A DNA stretch of 41,348 nt, from assembly GCF_003258295.1 (NCBI RefSeq), contig NZ_QKYN01000132.1, positions 1 to 41,348 of the forward strand, in the 5' to 3' direction. This stretch comes from Streptacidiphilus pinicola (GTDB lineage Bacteria > Actinomycetota > Actinomycetes > Streptomycetales > Streptomycetaceae). Position numbers and translations under genes: made by a program. Below the pieces are notes generated by a model. That model was not told the DNA's origin. It searched no databases and saw only the letters and a list, made by a program, of their open reading frames with translations. Shown here piece by piece: positions 13,381 through 20,699 of the stretch (position 1 is its first letter; every line of letters begins with the position of its first letter).

Positions 13381-13998
13381 GTGGTCTCCCTGCAGCCCGT
13401 CGTCACCGTCAGCGGCACCGCCATCGCCATGGAGGGCGACGACATCGACACCGACCGGATCATTCCGGCCCGCCATCTGAAGTCCCTCAGCTTCGACGCC
13501 CTGGGGCGGTTCGTCTTCGAGGGCGACCGCCGCAACGCCAAGGCGGCCGGACAGGTCCACCCCTTCGACGCACCCGAGCACGCCGGGGCCCGGGTGCTGG
13601 TCGCCGGGGAGAACTTCGGCTGCGGGTCCTCCCGCGAGCACGCGCCGCAGGCGCTGCACCGCTGGGGCATCCGTGCGATCGCCGCGGTCAGCTTCGGCGA
13701 GATCTTCCGGGGCAACTCCGCCACCATCGGCCTGCCCTGCGTGCTGCTCACGCCGGAGGTCTCGGCCGAGGCCCGGGCGGCGATCGCCGCCGACCCGACC
13801 GTCGAGGTCACCGTCGACCTCGAGGCCAAGCAGCTGCGGTTCGGCGGGACGGTCCGGCCGGTGCGGATCAACGAGTCGCTGCGGCAGCGCTTCGTCTCGG
13901 GCAGCTGGGACAGCCTGACCACGCTCGCCGAGGGGAGCGGGGCCGCCGCCGAGCTGAGCCGCCGGCTGCCCTACCTCAACCACTGGCACGCGGCCTGA
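13381..13998 (+). CDS. LeuD-like small subunit of an aconitase-family hydro-lyase
   Basis: This 205-residue swivel-domain protein is the partner of the LeuC-like subunit 64 bases upstream. Seen: DIDTDRIIPARHL near the N-terminus and the diagnostic NFGCGSSREHAP at about 79-90, the substrate-contacting SSRE element of the family. Length fits LeuD. The GTG start at 13381 follows AGAAAGG with about 10 bases of spacing. Substrate choice in this family depends partly on the loop after the N-terminal strand (here KSLSFDALGRFVFEGD); it cannot be called reliably by eye. Likely substrates are a 2- or 3-substituted malate or a citrate-like acid. Confidence 0.9.
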   Translation: MVSLQPVVTVSGTAIAMEGDDIDTDRIIPARHLKSLSFDALGRFVFEGDRRNAKAAGQVHPFDAPEHAGARVLVAGENFGCGSSREHAPQALHRWGIRAIAAVSFGEIFRGNSATIGLPCVLLTPEVSAEARAAIAADPTVEVTVDLEAKQLRFGGTVRPVRINESLRQRFVSGSWDSLTTLAEGSGAAAELSRRLPYLNHWHAA

Positions 13999-14038
13999 CC
14001 GGCACCCCCGGCCGACCAAGGAGCGACAGGAGCGACTG

Positions 14039-14977
14039 GTGCGACAACTCGTCATGCCCGACGCCACCGGGTATCCGCGTCTGGCGGAGCTGGTGCGCGG
14101 CTGCCCCGACGGCGACCGGGTCGAGCTCTTCGCCGAGCGGGCGCGCACCGAGCGGGAGCTCGCCGACCGGATCCGCGGATCCGCCGACGTGCTGCAGTTC
14201 TTCCACGGCACACCACTGCGGGCCGAAGCCCTGCTGGCGGCACGCCCGGCCCGCGTGCTGGTGGCCGGCCCCGCGGGCGGGGCGGTGGACCTGGACGCGG
14301 CCCGGTCCGCCGGGATCCACGTCTACGACACCCCCGGCCTGGCGGCCGCCACGGTCGCGGAGTTCACCCTCACCCTGCTGCTGGCCCTCGCGCGGCGCCT
14401 GCCCGCCGGGGTGGGCGCGGGTACCGCTTGGCGCCCCACGGCCGGGCGGGACCTCGCCGGGCGGCTGCTCGGAGTCGTGGGCTGGGGCGCGATCGGCTCG
14501 GCGGTCGCCCGGCTGGCCCTCGGCATCGGGATGCGGGTGGCCGCCTGGTCCCCCTCGCTGGACGCCGCGACCGCCCACACGGCCGGCGTCCAGCGCCTGG
14601 AGCTGGACGAACTGCTCGCCGCCGCGGACGCGGTGAGCCTGCACCTGCGGTCCGCCCCCGGAACGGACGGAATCGTCGACGCCCGTCGGCTCGCCCTGCT
14701 GGGCCCGCACGCCCTGCTGGTCAACACCGCCCGGGCCGCGCTGGTGGACATGGCCGAGCTGCGCCGCCGCCTCACCGCCGGCGCGCTGGGCGGGGTGGCG
14801 CTGGACGTGTTCGACGTCGAGCCGCTGCCCGAGGACGACCTGCTGCGCACGCACCCCGCCGCGCTGCTCACCCCGCACATGGCCTGGATGACCGACGACG
14901 CCGTCGGCCGCTTCCTGGCCGCCGCGATCGCCTTCGGCGTGCACGGCGACGACAGCCGGGTGCGGCGGCTCGCCTGA
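14039..14977 (+). CDS. D-isomer-specific 2-hydroxyacid dehydrogenase, first copy
   Basis: This 312-residue NAD-dependent dehydrogenase should interconvert a 2-keto acid and its D-2-hydroxy acid. Seen: a GWGAIG Rossmann loop (GxGxxG), and the catalytic Arg in NTARAALVD, Glu in FDVEPLPED and His in TPHMAW. The catalytic-domain half is shorter than in phosphoglycerate dehydrogenases, and no ACT domain is present. The GTG start is preceded by AGGAG (14028-14032), 40 bases after the LeuD-like gene. Its neighbour at 15014 is a second member of the same family with low identity by eye, so the two probably act on different substrates or are not a recent duplication. Confidence 0.88.
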   Translation: MRQLVMPDATGYPRLAELVRGCPDGDRVELFAERARTERELADRIRGSADVLQFFHGTPLRAEALLAARPARVLVAGPAGGAVDLDAARSAGIHVYDTPGLAAATVAEFTLTLLLALARRLPAGVGAGTAWRPTAGRDLAGRLLGVVGWGAIGSAVARLALGIGMRVAAWSPSLDAATAHTAGVQRLELDELLAAADAVSLHLRSAPGTDGIVDARRLALLGPHALLVNTARAALVDMAELRRRLTAGALGGVALDVFDVEPLPEDDLLRTHPAALLTPHMAWMTDDAVGRFLAAAIAFGVHGDDSRVRRLA

Positions 14978-15013
14978 AAGAGGGCTCACCTGATCAAGAA
15001 AGGAGGTTCACCC

Positions 15014-16066
15014 ATGCCCGCCGAGATCTTCGTCGGCGACGACCACGTGCTCGGGGACGTGCTGAACCGCGTGGCCGCACGCCTGCACGAGCAGGGGCTG
15101 ACGGTGGTCCGCGGCCCCGCCGCGCCGCCGCCCCTGCGCACCGAGTATCCGCAGCCGGAGTGGCCGCACTACTTCGGCCGGGCCGAGGCGGCGGTGATCA
15201 GCTCCCGCACAGTGGTCACACCCGAGCTGATGAGCTGGGCCCCCCGGCTGCGGGGGCTGGTCTTCGCCTCCAGCAGCACCGCCTCGTGCGACCTCGACGC
15301 GGCCACCGAACGGGGCCTCGTCGTCGCTCACGGGGCCACCCCGCCGAACATGGAGGGCATGGCCGAGGCCACGGTCATGCTGCTCTCCGCGCTGATGCTG
15401 GACCTGCCGCTCAAGCAGCGGCAGTTGGCCCGGGGGCTGCCCCGCCCGGCCTCACACGCGCTGACGGCACGTCAGCTGGCTGGGGCGACGGTCGGCCTGG
15501 TCGGTCACGGCCGGATCGCCCGCGAGGTCGTCGCCCGGCTGCGGGGCTGGAAGGTGGCCCGGATCCTGGTCGCCACCCGGCATCCCGAGCGCCACCGGTC
15601 GGCTCCCCCGGTCGAGTTCACCGACCTCGACACGCTGCTCGCCCATAGTGACGCGGTCAGCCTGCACCTCCCGCTGACCCCCGCGACCCGCGGCGTCATC
15701 GGCCCGGCCGAGCTGGACCGGATGCGGCCCGACGCGGTCCTGGTGAACACCGCGCGCGGCGGACTCGTCGACGAGACCGCCCTGGCCGAGCGGCTCGCCT
15801 CCGGCCGGCTGCGCGGCGCGGCGATCGACACCTTCGACACCGAGCCGGTGCCGGCCGACCACCCGCTGCGCGGCCTCGACAACGTCGTCCTGACCGAGCA
15901 CATCGTGGGCCACACCCGGGATCTCTTCGACTCCCTGGTGCCCACCGCGGTCGAGCACGTCCACGCCCTCCTCGCCGGCCGGCGCCCCCGCTACCTGGCC
16001 AACCCCGCGGTCCTCGACCAGGGCCGCCGAGCCGACCGACCACCACCCACCGCCACCAACCACTGA
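15014..16066 (+). CDS. D-isomer-specific 2-hydroxyacid dehydrogenase, second copy
   Basis: A 350-residue member of the same dehydrogenase family as its upstream neighbour. The catalytic Arg (NTARGGLVDE), Glu (FDTEPVPADHP) and His (TEHIVGH) are present. The nucleotide loop reads GHGRIA, so the third glycine of GxGxxG is Ala. The long N-terminal part (PQPEWPHYFGRAEAAVIS) resembles hydroxyacid dehydrogenases annotated in secondary metabolism more than SerA. AAAGGAGG stands 7-8 bases before the ATG, one of the strongest ribosome sites in the operon. The C-terminal tail is rich in Pro, Arg and Thr. The substrate is unknown. Confidence 0.88.
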   Translation: MPAEIFVGDDHVLGDVLNRVAARLHEQGLTVVRGPAAPPPLRTEYPQPEWPHYFGRAEAAVISSRTVVTPELMSWAPRLRGLVFASSSTASCDLDAATERGLVVAHGATPPNMEGMAEATVMLLSALMLDLPLKQRQLARGLPRPASHALTARQLAGATVGLVGHGRIAREVVARLRGWKVARILVATRHPERHRSAPPVEFTDLDTLLAHSDAVSLHLPLTPATRGVIGPAELDRMRPDAVLVNTARGGLVDETALAERLASGRLRGAAIDTFDTEPVPADHPLRGLDNVVLTEHIVGHTRDLFDSLVPTAVEHVHALLAGRRPRYLANPAVLDQGRRADRPPPTATNH

Positions 16067-16105
16067 CACCGGCCACACGACAACGCCACGCAAGGAGAGA
16101 TGGGT

Positions 16106-17590
16106 ATGCGCAAGCAGACGCCTTCGACGTACGACCTGGAGACGGACGTCGTCGTCATCGGTTACGGATACGCCGGCGCGGTCGCCGCGATCACCGCGCA
16201 CGACGCGGGAGCCGAGGTGACCATCCTGGAGAAGATGGCCCAGCCCGGCGGCAACTCCCGGGTCAGTGGTGGGAACTGCGTCATACCCCGGGACAGCGAC
16301 GAGGCGGTCGAGAGCTTCACCGACTACCTCGTGGAGCTCTGCTTCGGGACGACCCCGCGCGACGTCGTCGAGACCCTGGTCCGGGAGGCCCGCGGCCTGG
16401 TCAAGTGGTGCGCGGACCTCGGCGGCGAGCTGCACATCCCCGAGCAGCTGATCGTCGCCGGCACCTACCCGCGCACGGTCAAGGGCCCCGGCTTCCCCAA
16501 GGTGCCGGGCGGGCAAGGCACCTTCGACAAGTACTGCCTGCGCGGCGACGCCGAGGTGCCGCCGTCGCTGCGGCTGTGGAACCTGTTGTCCGCGAACGTG
16601 GCCGAACGGTCCATCGACGTGCAGGTGCGGACCGCGGCCCAGGAGCTGATCACCGACGACTCCGGCACGGTCGTCGGCGTGGCCGCCGAACGGGACGGCC
16701 GGCGCATGACGGTGCGGGCCCGCCGGTCGGTCGTGATGACCTGCGGCGGGTTCGAGAACAACCCGCGGCTCAAGCAGGACCACGTGCCCGCCAAGCCGTT
16801 GCGGTTCGCCGGGAACCCCGGCAACACCGGCGACGGGATCACGATGGCCCAGGGCGTGGGGGCGGACCTGTGGCACATGGCGCCGACCTCCACCATCATC
16901 GGCTTCCAGGCACCGGAGTTCGAGGCCGCGTTCGGGATCTTCTTCCCCTCCGACGGTTTCGTCTACACCGACCGGCACGGCCGTCGCTACGTCGACGAGA
17001 CGGGCGTGGAGCTGCACGAGTTCACCCGTGTCTGCGCGCACTTCGACACCGAGGAGGTCGAGTTCCCGCGGATACCGAGCTGGGGGATCTTCAACGAGCA
17101 GACCCGCCTGGCCGGTCCGCTCACCTGGAATACCAGCGGGTACAACCGCGACCTGTACCGCTGGAGCCCTGACAACTCGGCCGAGATCGACCGCGGTTGG
17201 ATCCTGCGGGCCGACTCGGTCGAGGAACTCGCCGAGCGGCTCGAGGTCTCCCCGGAGGTGCTCGAAGCCACCCTGAGCCGCTACAACGCGGCCTGCGAGA
17301 GCGGCGTGGACACCGAGTTCGGCCGCTCCGCGGAGACCCTCAAGCCCCTCGAACCGCCGTACTACGCCCTGCCGCTGCATCCGACCGTGCTCAACACGCA
17401 GGGCGGCGCCCGACGGGACCGCGAGGCGCGCGTCCTGGACCCGCAGGGCGAGCCGATCCCCCGGCTCTACTCCGCCGGCGAGTTCGGCTCCGCCTGGGGC
17501 TTCCTCTACCAGGGCGCGAGCAACATCACCGAATGCCTGGTCTTCGGCCGGATCGCGGGCACCAACGCGGCCGCGCAGGCCGCGAGCTGA
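16106..17590 (+). CDS. FAD-dependent oxidoreductase, fumarate reductase/KstD-like
   Basis: A 494-residue flavoprotein of the succinate dehydrogenase/fumarate reductase flavoprotein superfamily, which also holds 3-ketosteroid delta-1-dehydrogenases and urocanate reductase. Seen: the N-terminal dinucleotide site DVVVIGYGYAGAVAA, EKMAQPGGNSRVSGG, an internal FVYTDRHGRRYVDE, and the C-terminal FAD block SAGEFGSAWGFLYQGAS with NITECLVFGRIAG. Such enzymes oxidise or reduce a C-C bond next to a carbonyl. An upstream ATG at 16100 is only 2 bases from the AAGGAG site (16092-16097); the ATG at 16106 has 8-base spacing and is preferred. It is the last gene before two strong hairpins. Confidence 0.88.
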   Translation: MRKQTPSTYDLETDVVVIGYGYAGAVAAITAHDAGAEVTILEKMAQPGGNSRVSGGNCVIPRDSDEAVESFTDYLVELCFGTTPRDVVETLVREARGLVKWCADLGGELHIPEQLIVAGTYPRTVKGPGFPKVPGGQGTFDKYCLRGDAEVPPSLRLWNLLSANVAERSIDVQVRTAAQELITDDSGTVVGVAAERDGRRMTVRARRSVVMTCGGFENNPRLKQDHVPAKPLRFAGNPGNTGDGITMAQGVGADLWHMAPTSTIIGFQAPEFEAAFGIFFPSDGFVYTDRHGRRYVDETGVELHEFTRVCAHFDTEEVEFPRIPSWGIFNEQTRLAGPLTWNTSGYNRDLYRWSPDNSAEIDRGWILRADSVEELAERLEVSPEVLEATLSRYNAACESGVDTEFGRSAETLKPLEPPYYALPLHPTVLNTQGGARRDREARVLDPQGEPIPRLYSAGEFGSAWGFLYQGASNITECLVFGRIAGTNAAAQAAS

Positions 17591-17608
17591 CTGAGCCTTC
17601 TTTCCCGC

Positions 17609-17689
17609 GGCCACAGCGGTGGCGCCCCCGTCCGGGCGTGCTGTGGCCCGGTGGCGGGCCGGGGCTCCCCCGTCCCCCCGGCCCGCCAC
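17609..17689 (+). terminator. Two consecutive strong stem-loops
   Basis: The first stem has perfect 9-base arms, GGCCACAGC (17609-17617) and GCTGTGGCC (17640-17648), with an inner CGCCC/GGGCG stem. The second has perfect 14-base arms, GTGGCGGGCCGGGG (17651-17664) and its complement (17676-17689), around an 11-base loop. No U-run follows, as is common in high-GC actinomycetes. They lie 18 bases after the flavoprotein gene and probably end or attenuate the operon before the downstream SDR. Confidence 0.7.
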
Positions 17690-17722
17690 TCTCCCGTTCC
17701 CAGCTGAGGAGGAGTCACCTCA

Positions 17723-18469
17723 ATGACCGTTCGCACCGCCCTGATCGCCGGCGCCGCCGGGGGCATCTGCAGCGAGCTCGCCCGCGCGCTTGCCGTCCAG
17801 GGGCATCGGATCGCGCTGCTCGACCGCGACGCGGCCGCCCTCGAGCGGCTCGCCGAAGAGCTGTCCGCCACCACCGAGGTCCGCACCCTGACCGCCGACG
17901 TCCGGGACGCGGCCGCCGTCGAGAAGCAGCTCGCCTCGCTGACCGGCGGATGGGCTCCGGCCATCCTGGTCAACGGTGTCGGCGGCGACACCCGCGTGGT
18001 GGGGCTGGAGGACCTCGACGAGTCGTTCCTGACCGATTCCCTGGAACTCAACGTCCTGCCCGTGCTCACCACCATGCGCCTGTGCGCGCCGGCGATGAAG
18101 CGCGCCGGCTACGGACGGATCGTCAACTTCTCGTCCGCGGGCGGACGGACCTACAGCCACTTCAGTAACGCGGCCTACGTCGCCGCCAAGTCCGCGGTAC
18201 TCGGACTGACCAAGCAGGCGGCCTACGAACTCGCCCCCTTCGGCGTCTGCGTCAACGCCGTCGCCCACGGTCCGATCGCCACCCGCCGCATCGCCGACGC
18301 CTGGGCCGTCCGCCCCGAGCAGGAACAGCAGGCGGTCCTCTCCCGCATACCCGTCGGCCGTCTCGGCACCGTCCCGGAAGCCGTCGGCAGCGTCCTCCAC
18401 CTCTGCTCCGAGGAGGCCGGCTTCACCACGGGCGCCGTCATCGACGTCAACGGCGGCCTGTTGATCTAG
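17723..18469 (+). CDS. Short-chain dehydrogenase/reductase, second cluster copy
   Basis: A 248-residue classical SDR with the catalytic triad (Ser in NFSSAGG, YVAAK with Tyr and Lys). The cofactor loop is GAAGGICSE, with Cys where the last Gly of GxxxGxG is usual, and NNAG is replaced by NGVGG. DVNGG replaces the usual DGG end. It is typical of 3-oxoacyl reductase-like members. GAGGAGGAG precedes the ATG. The 132-base gap with strong hairpins before it suggests weaker or separate expression from the main operon, but the same direction and metabolic type argue that it belongs to the cluster. I treat its end as the provisional right boundary. Confidence 0.87.
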   Translation: MTVRTALIAGAAGGICSELARALAVQGHRIALLDRDAAALERLAEELSATTEVRTLTADVRDAAAVEKQLASLTGGWAPAILVNGVGGDTRVVGLEDLDESFLTDSLELNVLPVLTTMRLCAPAMKRAGYGRIVNFSSAGGRTYSHFSNAAYVAAKSAVLGLTKQAAYELAPFGVCVNAVAHGPIATRRIADAWAVRPEQEQQAVLSRIPVGRLGTVPEAVGSVLHLCSEEAGFTTGAVIDVNGGLLI

Positions 18470-18495
18470 AGCCGGCACGGCCACCGGCCGGGACG

Positions 18496-18514
18496 CCACC
18501 CCCCGTTCGGGTGG
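18496..18514 (+). terminator. Possible weak terminator after the cluster
   Basis: CCACCC (18496-18501) and GGGTGG (18509-18514) can pair around a 7-base loop, 27 bases after the last SDR. There is no U-run. It is the only hairpin candidate I noted between the SDR and the CBS gene. Confidence 0.3.
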
Positions 18515-18596
18515 GACTGCCGGGCACCGGATGTGGGCATGAGCAAAGAACGGCGACTCAGCCGCCGCCTGCCAACCATCGATGGAGGGACAAGCC

Positions 18597-19061
18597 ATGA
18601 GCCTGACGGTCGCGCAGGTCCTTGCCGCCAAGCCCGACGGTGGCCGCACCGTGCACACCATCCGCAAGGACAGTTCCGTCCTGGACGCGCTCAAGTTGAT
18701 GGCCGAGATGAGGATCGGCGCCCTGGTCGTGGTCACCGCCGGGCAGATCGCCGGCATCGTCACCGAACGCGACTACGCCCGCAAGGTGGAGCTCTGCGAC
18801 CGCACGGCCGCGACCACCCTGGTCGAGGAGATCATGACCCCACGGGTCCGCTATGTGGAACCCTCACAGAGCGCGGACGAGTGCATGGCGCTGATGACCG
18901 AGCACCGCATGCGCCACCTGCCGGTCCTCGACACCGGCCGCCTGAGCGGCATCGTCTCCATCGGTGACCTGCTCAAGCAGCAGATCGCGGACCAGCAGTT
19001 CACCATCGACCAGCTGGAGCACTACATCCACGGCGCTCCCAGCGCGGCCCACCTGCGGTAG
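18597..19061 (+). CDS. Tandem CBS-domain protein
   Basis: A 154-residue soluble protein made of two CBS motifs forming one Bateman module. The first covers about 10-70, including SSVLDALKLMAEMRIGALVV and GIVTERDYARK; the second about 80-135, including MTEHRMRHLPV and GIVSIGDLLK. The module usually binds adenosine nucleotides and signals energy state. A C-terminal helix (DQLEHYIHG) follows. Stand-alone CBS proteins of this size are common in actinomycetes and are often linked to stress or stationary phase; a role here is inferred only. GGAGG at 18584-18588 fixes the start at the second ATG (18597) rather than at 18582. It ends 18 bases before the convergent antiporter gene. Confidence 0.92.
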   Translation: MSLTVAQVLAAKPDGGRTVHTIRKDSSVLDALKLMAEMRIGALVVVTAGQIAGIVTERDYARKVELCDRTAATTLVEEIMTPRVRYVEPSQSADECMALMTEHRMRHLPVLDTGRLSGIVSIGDLLKQQIADQQFTIDQLEHYIHGAPSAAHLR

Positions 19062-19079
19062 CCACCCGACGGGCAGGGA

Positions 19080-20390
19080 TCAGCCCTCCGCGTGCTCGAA
19101 CGGGCCGAGCCTGCGACGGCGCGGGGTGACCGCGGTAACGGCGCTCTCGCGCAGCTCCGGGTCGGCGGCGGCGGCGCGTTCGTACCAACGTCCGTAGCGC
19201 GCCGCCAGCCCCGCGGCGGAGGTCCCGTGGAGCAGCACGCTGAGCCCGACCGTGACCGAGACGACGTCGCTGATCAGGCCCACGCCGTGGATGTGCTCCT
19301 CGGCGACCAGCAGTCCGAAGACGACGGAGGCCAAGCCGCGCGGGCCGAACCAGCCGACGTACGCGACCGTGGGCGGCTTCAGCCGGCCGCCCGCCAGGGC
19401 GAGCGCCACCGGGACCATCCGGATCACGGTGAGGCTGAGCACGGCGTAACCCACGATCCGCCAGCTGAGGTGCTCCAGCGCCGGGCCGAGCAGCACCGCG
19501 CCGAAGAACGTCAGGCTCAGCAGGCCGAGCATGCCGCCGAGGTACTCGGACAGCTCCGTGGTCGCGGTCACGTCCAACGGGCGCGAGGAGCCGCCGCCGC
19601 GCAGTGCCTGGGCGAAGAACAGCCCCGCGACCCAGGCCGCGATGAACCCGCTGCCGTCCGTCACCGCGCCCAGCATGTACGCGCCGACGGCGTCCGCGAG
19701 GACGAACAGCTGCCGCCACTCCCCTGTCACCCAGCCGCGGTCGTGCGACAGCGTCAGCAGCCGGCCGCCGATACCGCCGACCGCCACGCCGATCGCCGGG
19801 CTGAACAGCAGGGCGCGCCAGAACGCCCCGGACATTCCCTCCTGCGCGTACGAGGTGCCGGGCACAGCGGCGAGAAAGAGCACGAAGAACGGCAGCACCA
19901 GGCCGTCGTTCAGGCCGCTCTCCACGTTCAGCGCCTGCCGCACCAGGCTCGGCACACGGGTGTCGGAGATGGCGCTCTTGCCGAGCGCGGCGTCGGTGGG
20001 CGCGAGGATCGCTCCCACCAGCGCCAGTTCCCACACGCTCAGGCCCGGCAGGAGCGGCCAGGCCAGCAGCCAGCCGGCGCCGATGGTGAGCAGCAGGCCG
20101 ACCGACAGCAGCCGCCCCGGCAGAGCCCCGCCACTGCGCAGGTCCGGCCAGCGCACGGTCGTCGCGTCGGTGAACAGGACCAGCGTCAGGGCGGCCTCCA
20201 CCAGGGTGCGCAGTTGCTCGGTGTCCTGCCCCAGGCTCACCAGGTCCAGGCCGACCGGCCCGATCAGGATGCCGCAGCCGACGAACCACATGGCGGCGGA
20301 GACCGGGGTGCCGGTCAGCCGTCGGGACACCAGCGCATAGGCCGCGGTGACCCCGGCCACCGCCACCCCGGTCCAGGCGGCGCCGCTCAT
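19080..20390 (-). CDS. CPA1-type cation/proton antiporter
   Basis: A 436-residue polytopic membrane protein with about 12 hydrophobic segments of the monovalent cation:proton antiporter-1 family. Seen: FTDATTVRWPDL after an early helix, APTDAALGKSA in the position of the unwound helix motif, NVESGLNDGLVLPFF carrying the conserved Asn-Asp pair for ion binding, and GWFGPRGLASVVFG near the end. The role is pH and cation homeostasis at the cytoplasmic membrane. The start at 20390 was chosen because hydrophobic sequence begins there, with AGGGCAGG just upstream; an open frame extends to 20525 but its extra 45 residues are polar and unlike the family. Confidence 0.9.
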   Translation of the reverse strand: MSGAAWTGVAVAGVTAAYALVSRRLTGTPVSAAMWFVGCGILIGPVGLDLVSLGQDTEQLRTLVEAALTLVLFTDATTVRWPDLRSGGALPGRLLSVGLLLTIGAGWLLAWPLLPGLSVWELALVGAILAPTDAALGKSAISDTRVPSLVRQALNVESGLNDGLVLPFFVLFLAAVPGTSYAQEGMSGAFWRALLFSPAIGVAVGGIGGRLLTLSHDRGWVTGEWRQLFVLADAVGAYMLGAVTDGSGFIAAWVAGLFFAQALRGGGSSRPLDVTATTELSEYLGGMLGLLSLTFFGAVLLGPALEHLSWRIVGYAVLSLTVIRMVPVALALAGGRLKPPTVAYVGWFGPRGLASVVFGLLVAEEHIHGVGLISDVVSVTVGLSVLLHGTSAAGLAARYGRWYERAAAADPELRESAVTAVTPRRRRLGPFEHAEG

Positions 20391-20699
20391 CGGGCCTGCC
20401 CTGGCGTGCTTCTTCCGGTCACAACGATCCCCACTCGCGCCGCGGGAACAGCCTGTGCGCCAACTCTGCGTCACCTCCTGGCGGCCTACCGGGACCGACA
20501 CGTGACCGTCAGGGTGATCCGGCAAGGCTCCTGACGGACCGCCACCAGGTCACCTGTCCGGCCCCCGACGGCCACGTCCTCTGCGGTCGCGGCCGGACCC
20601 GGAGCTAGATTCGCACCAACCGAACCGGTCAGCGCGCCGAAGCGGTCGTGGAGAGCCGCAGCAGGCTCGGGCGGGCGCGCGGCGAGCGAAGGGCAGGAC
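20391..20699. promoter_or_regulatory. Divergent intergenic region, antiporter and sulfatase
   Basis: This 309-base gap separates the two divergent start codons. It contains an 8-base inverted repeat (CCGTCAGG at 20506-20513, CCTGACGG at 20530-20537) that could be an operator or hairpin. GAAGGGCAGG just before 20700 is the sulfatase ribosome site. I see no well-formed -35/-10 pair and no gene. Confidence 0.4.

Noticed and set aside
11901..13998. Housekeeping leucine biosynthesis leuCD
   Set aside because: Context is a biosynthetic operon with no other leucine gene, but this cannot be excluded without the rest of the genome.
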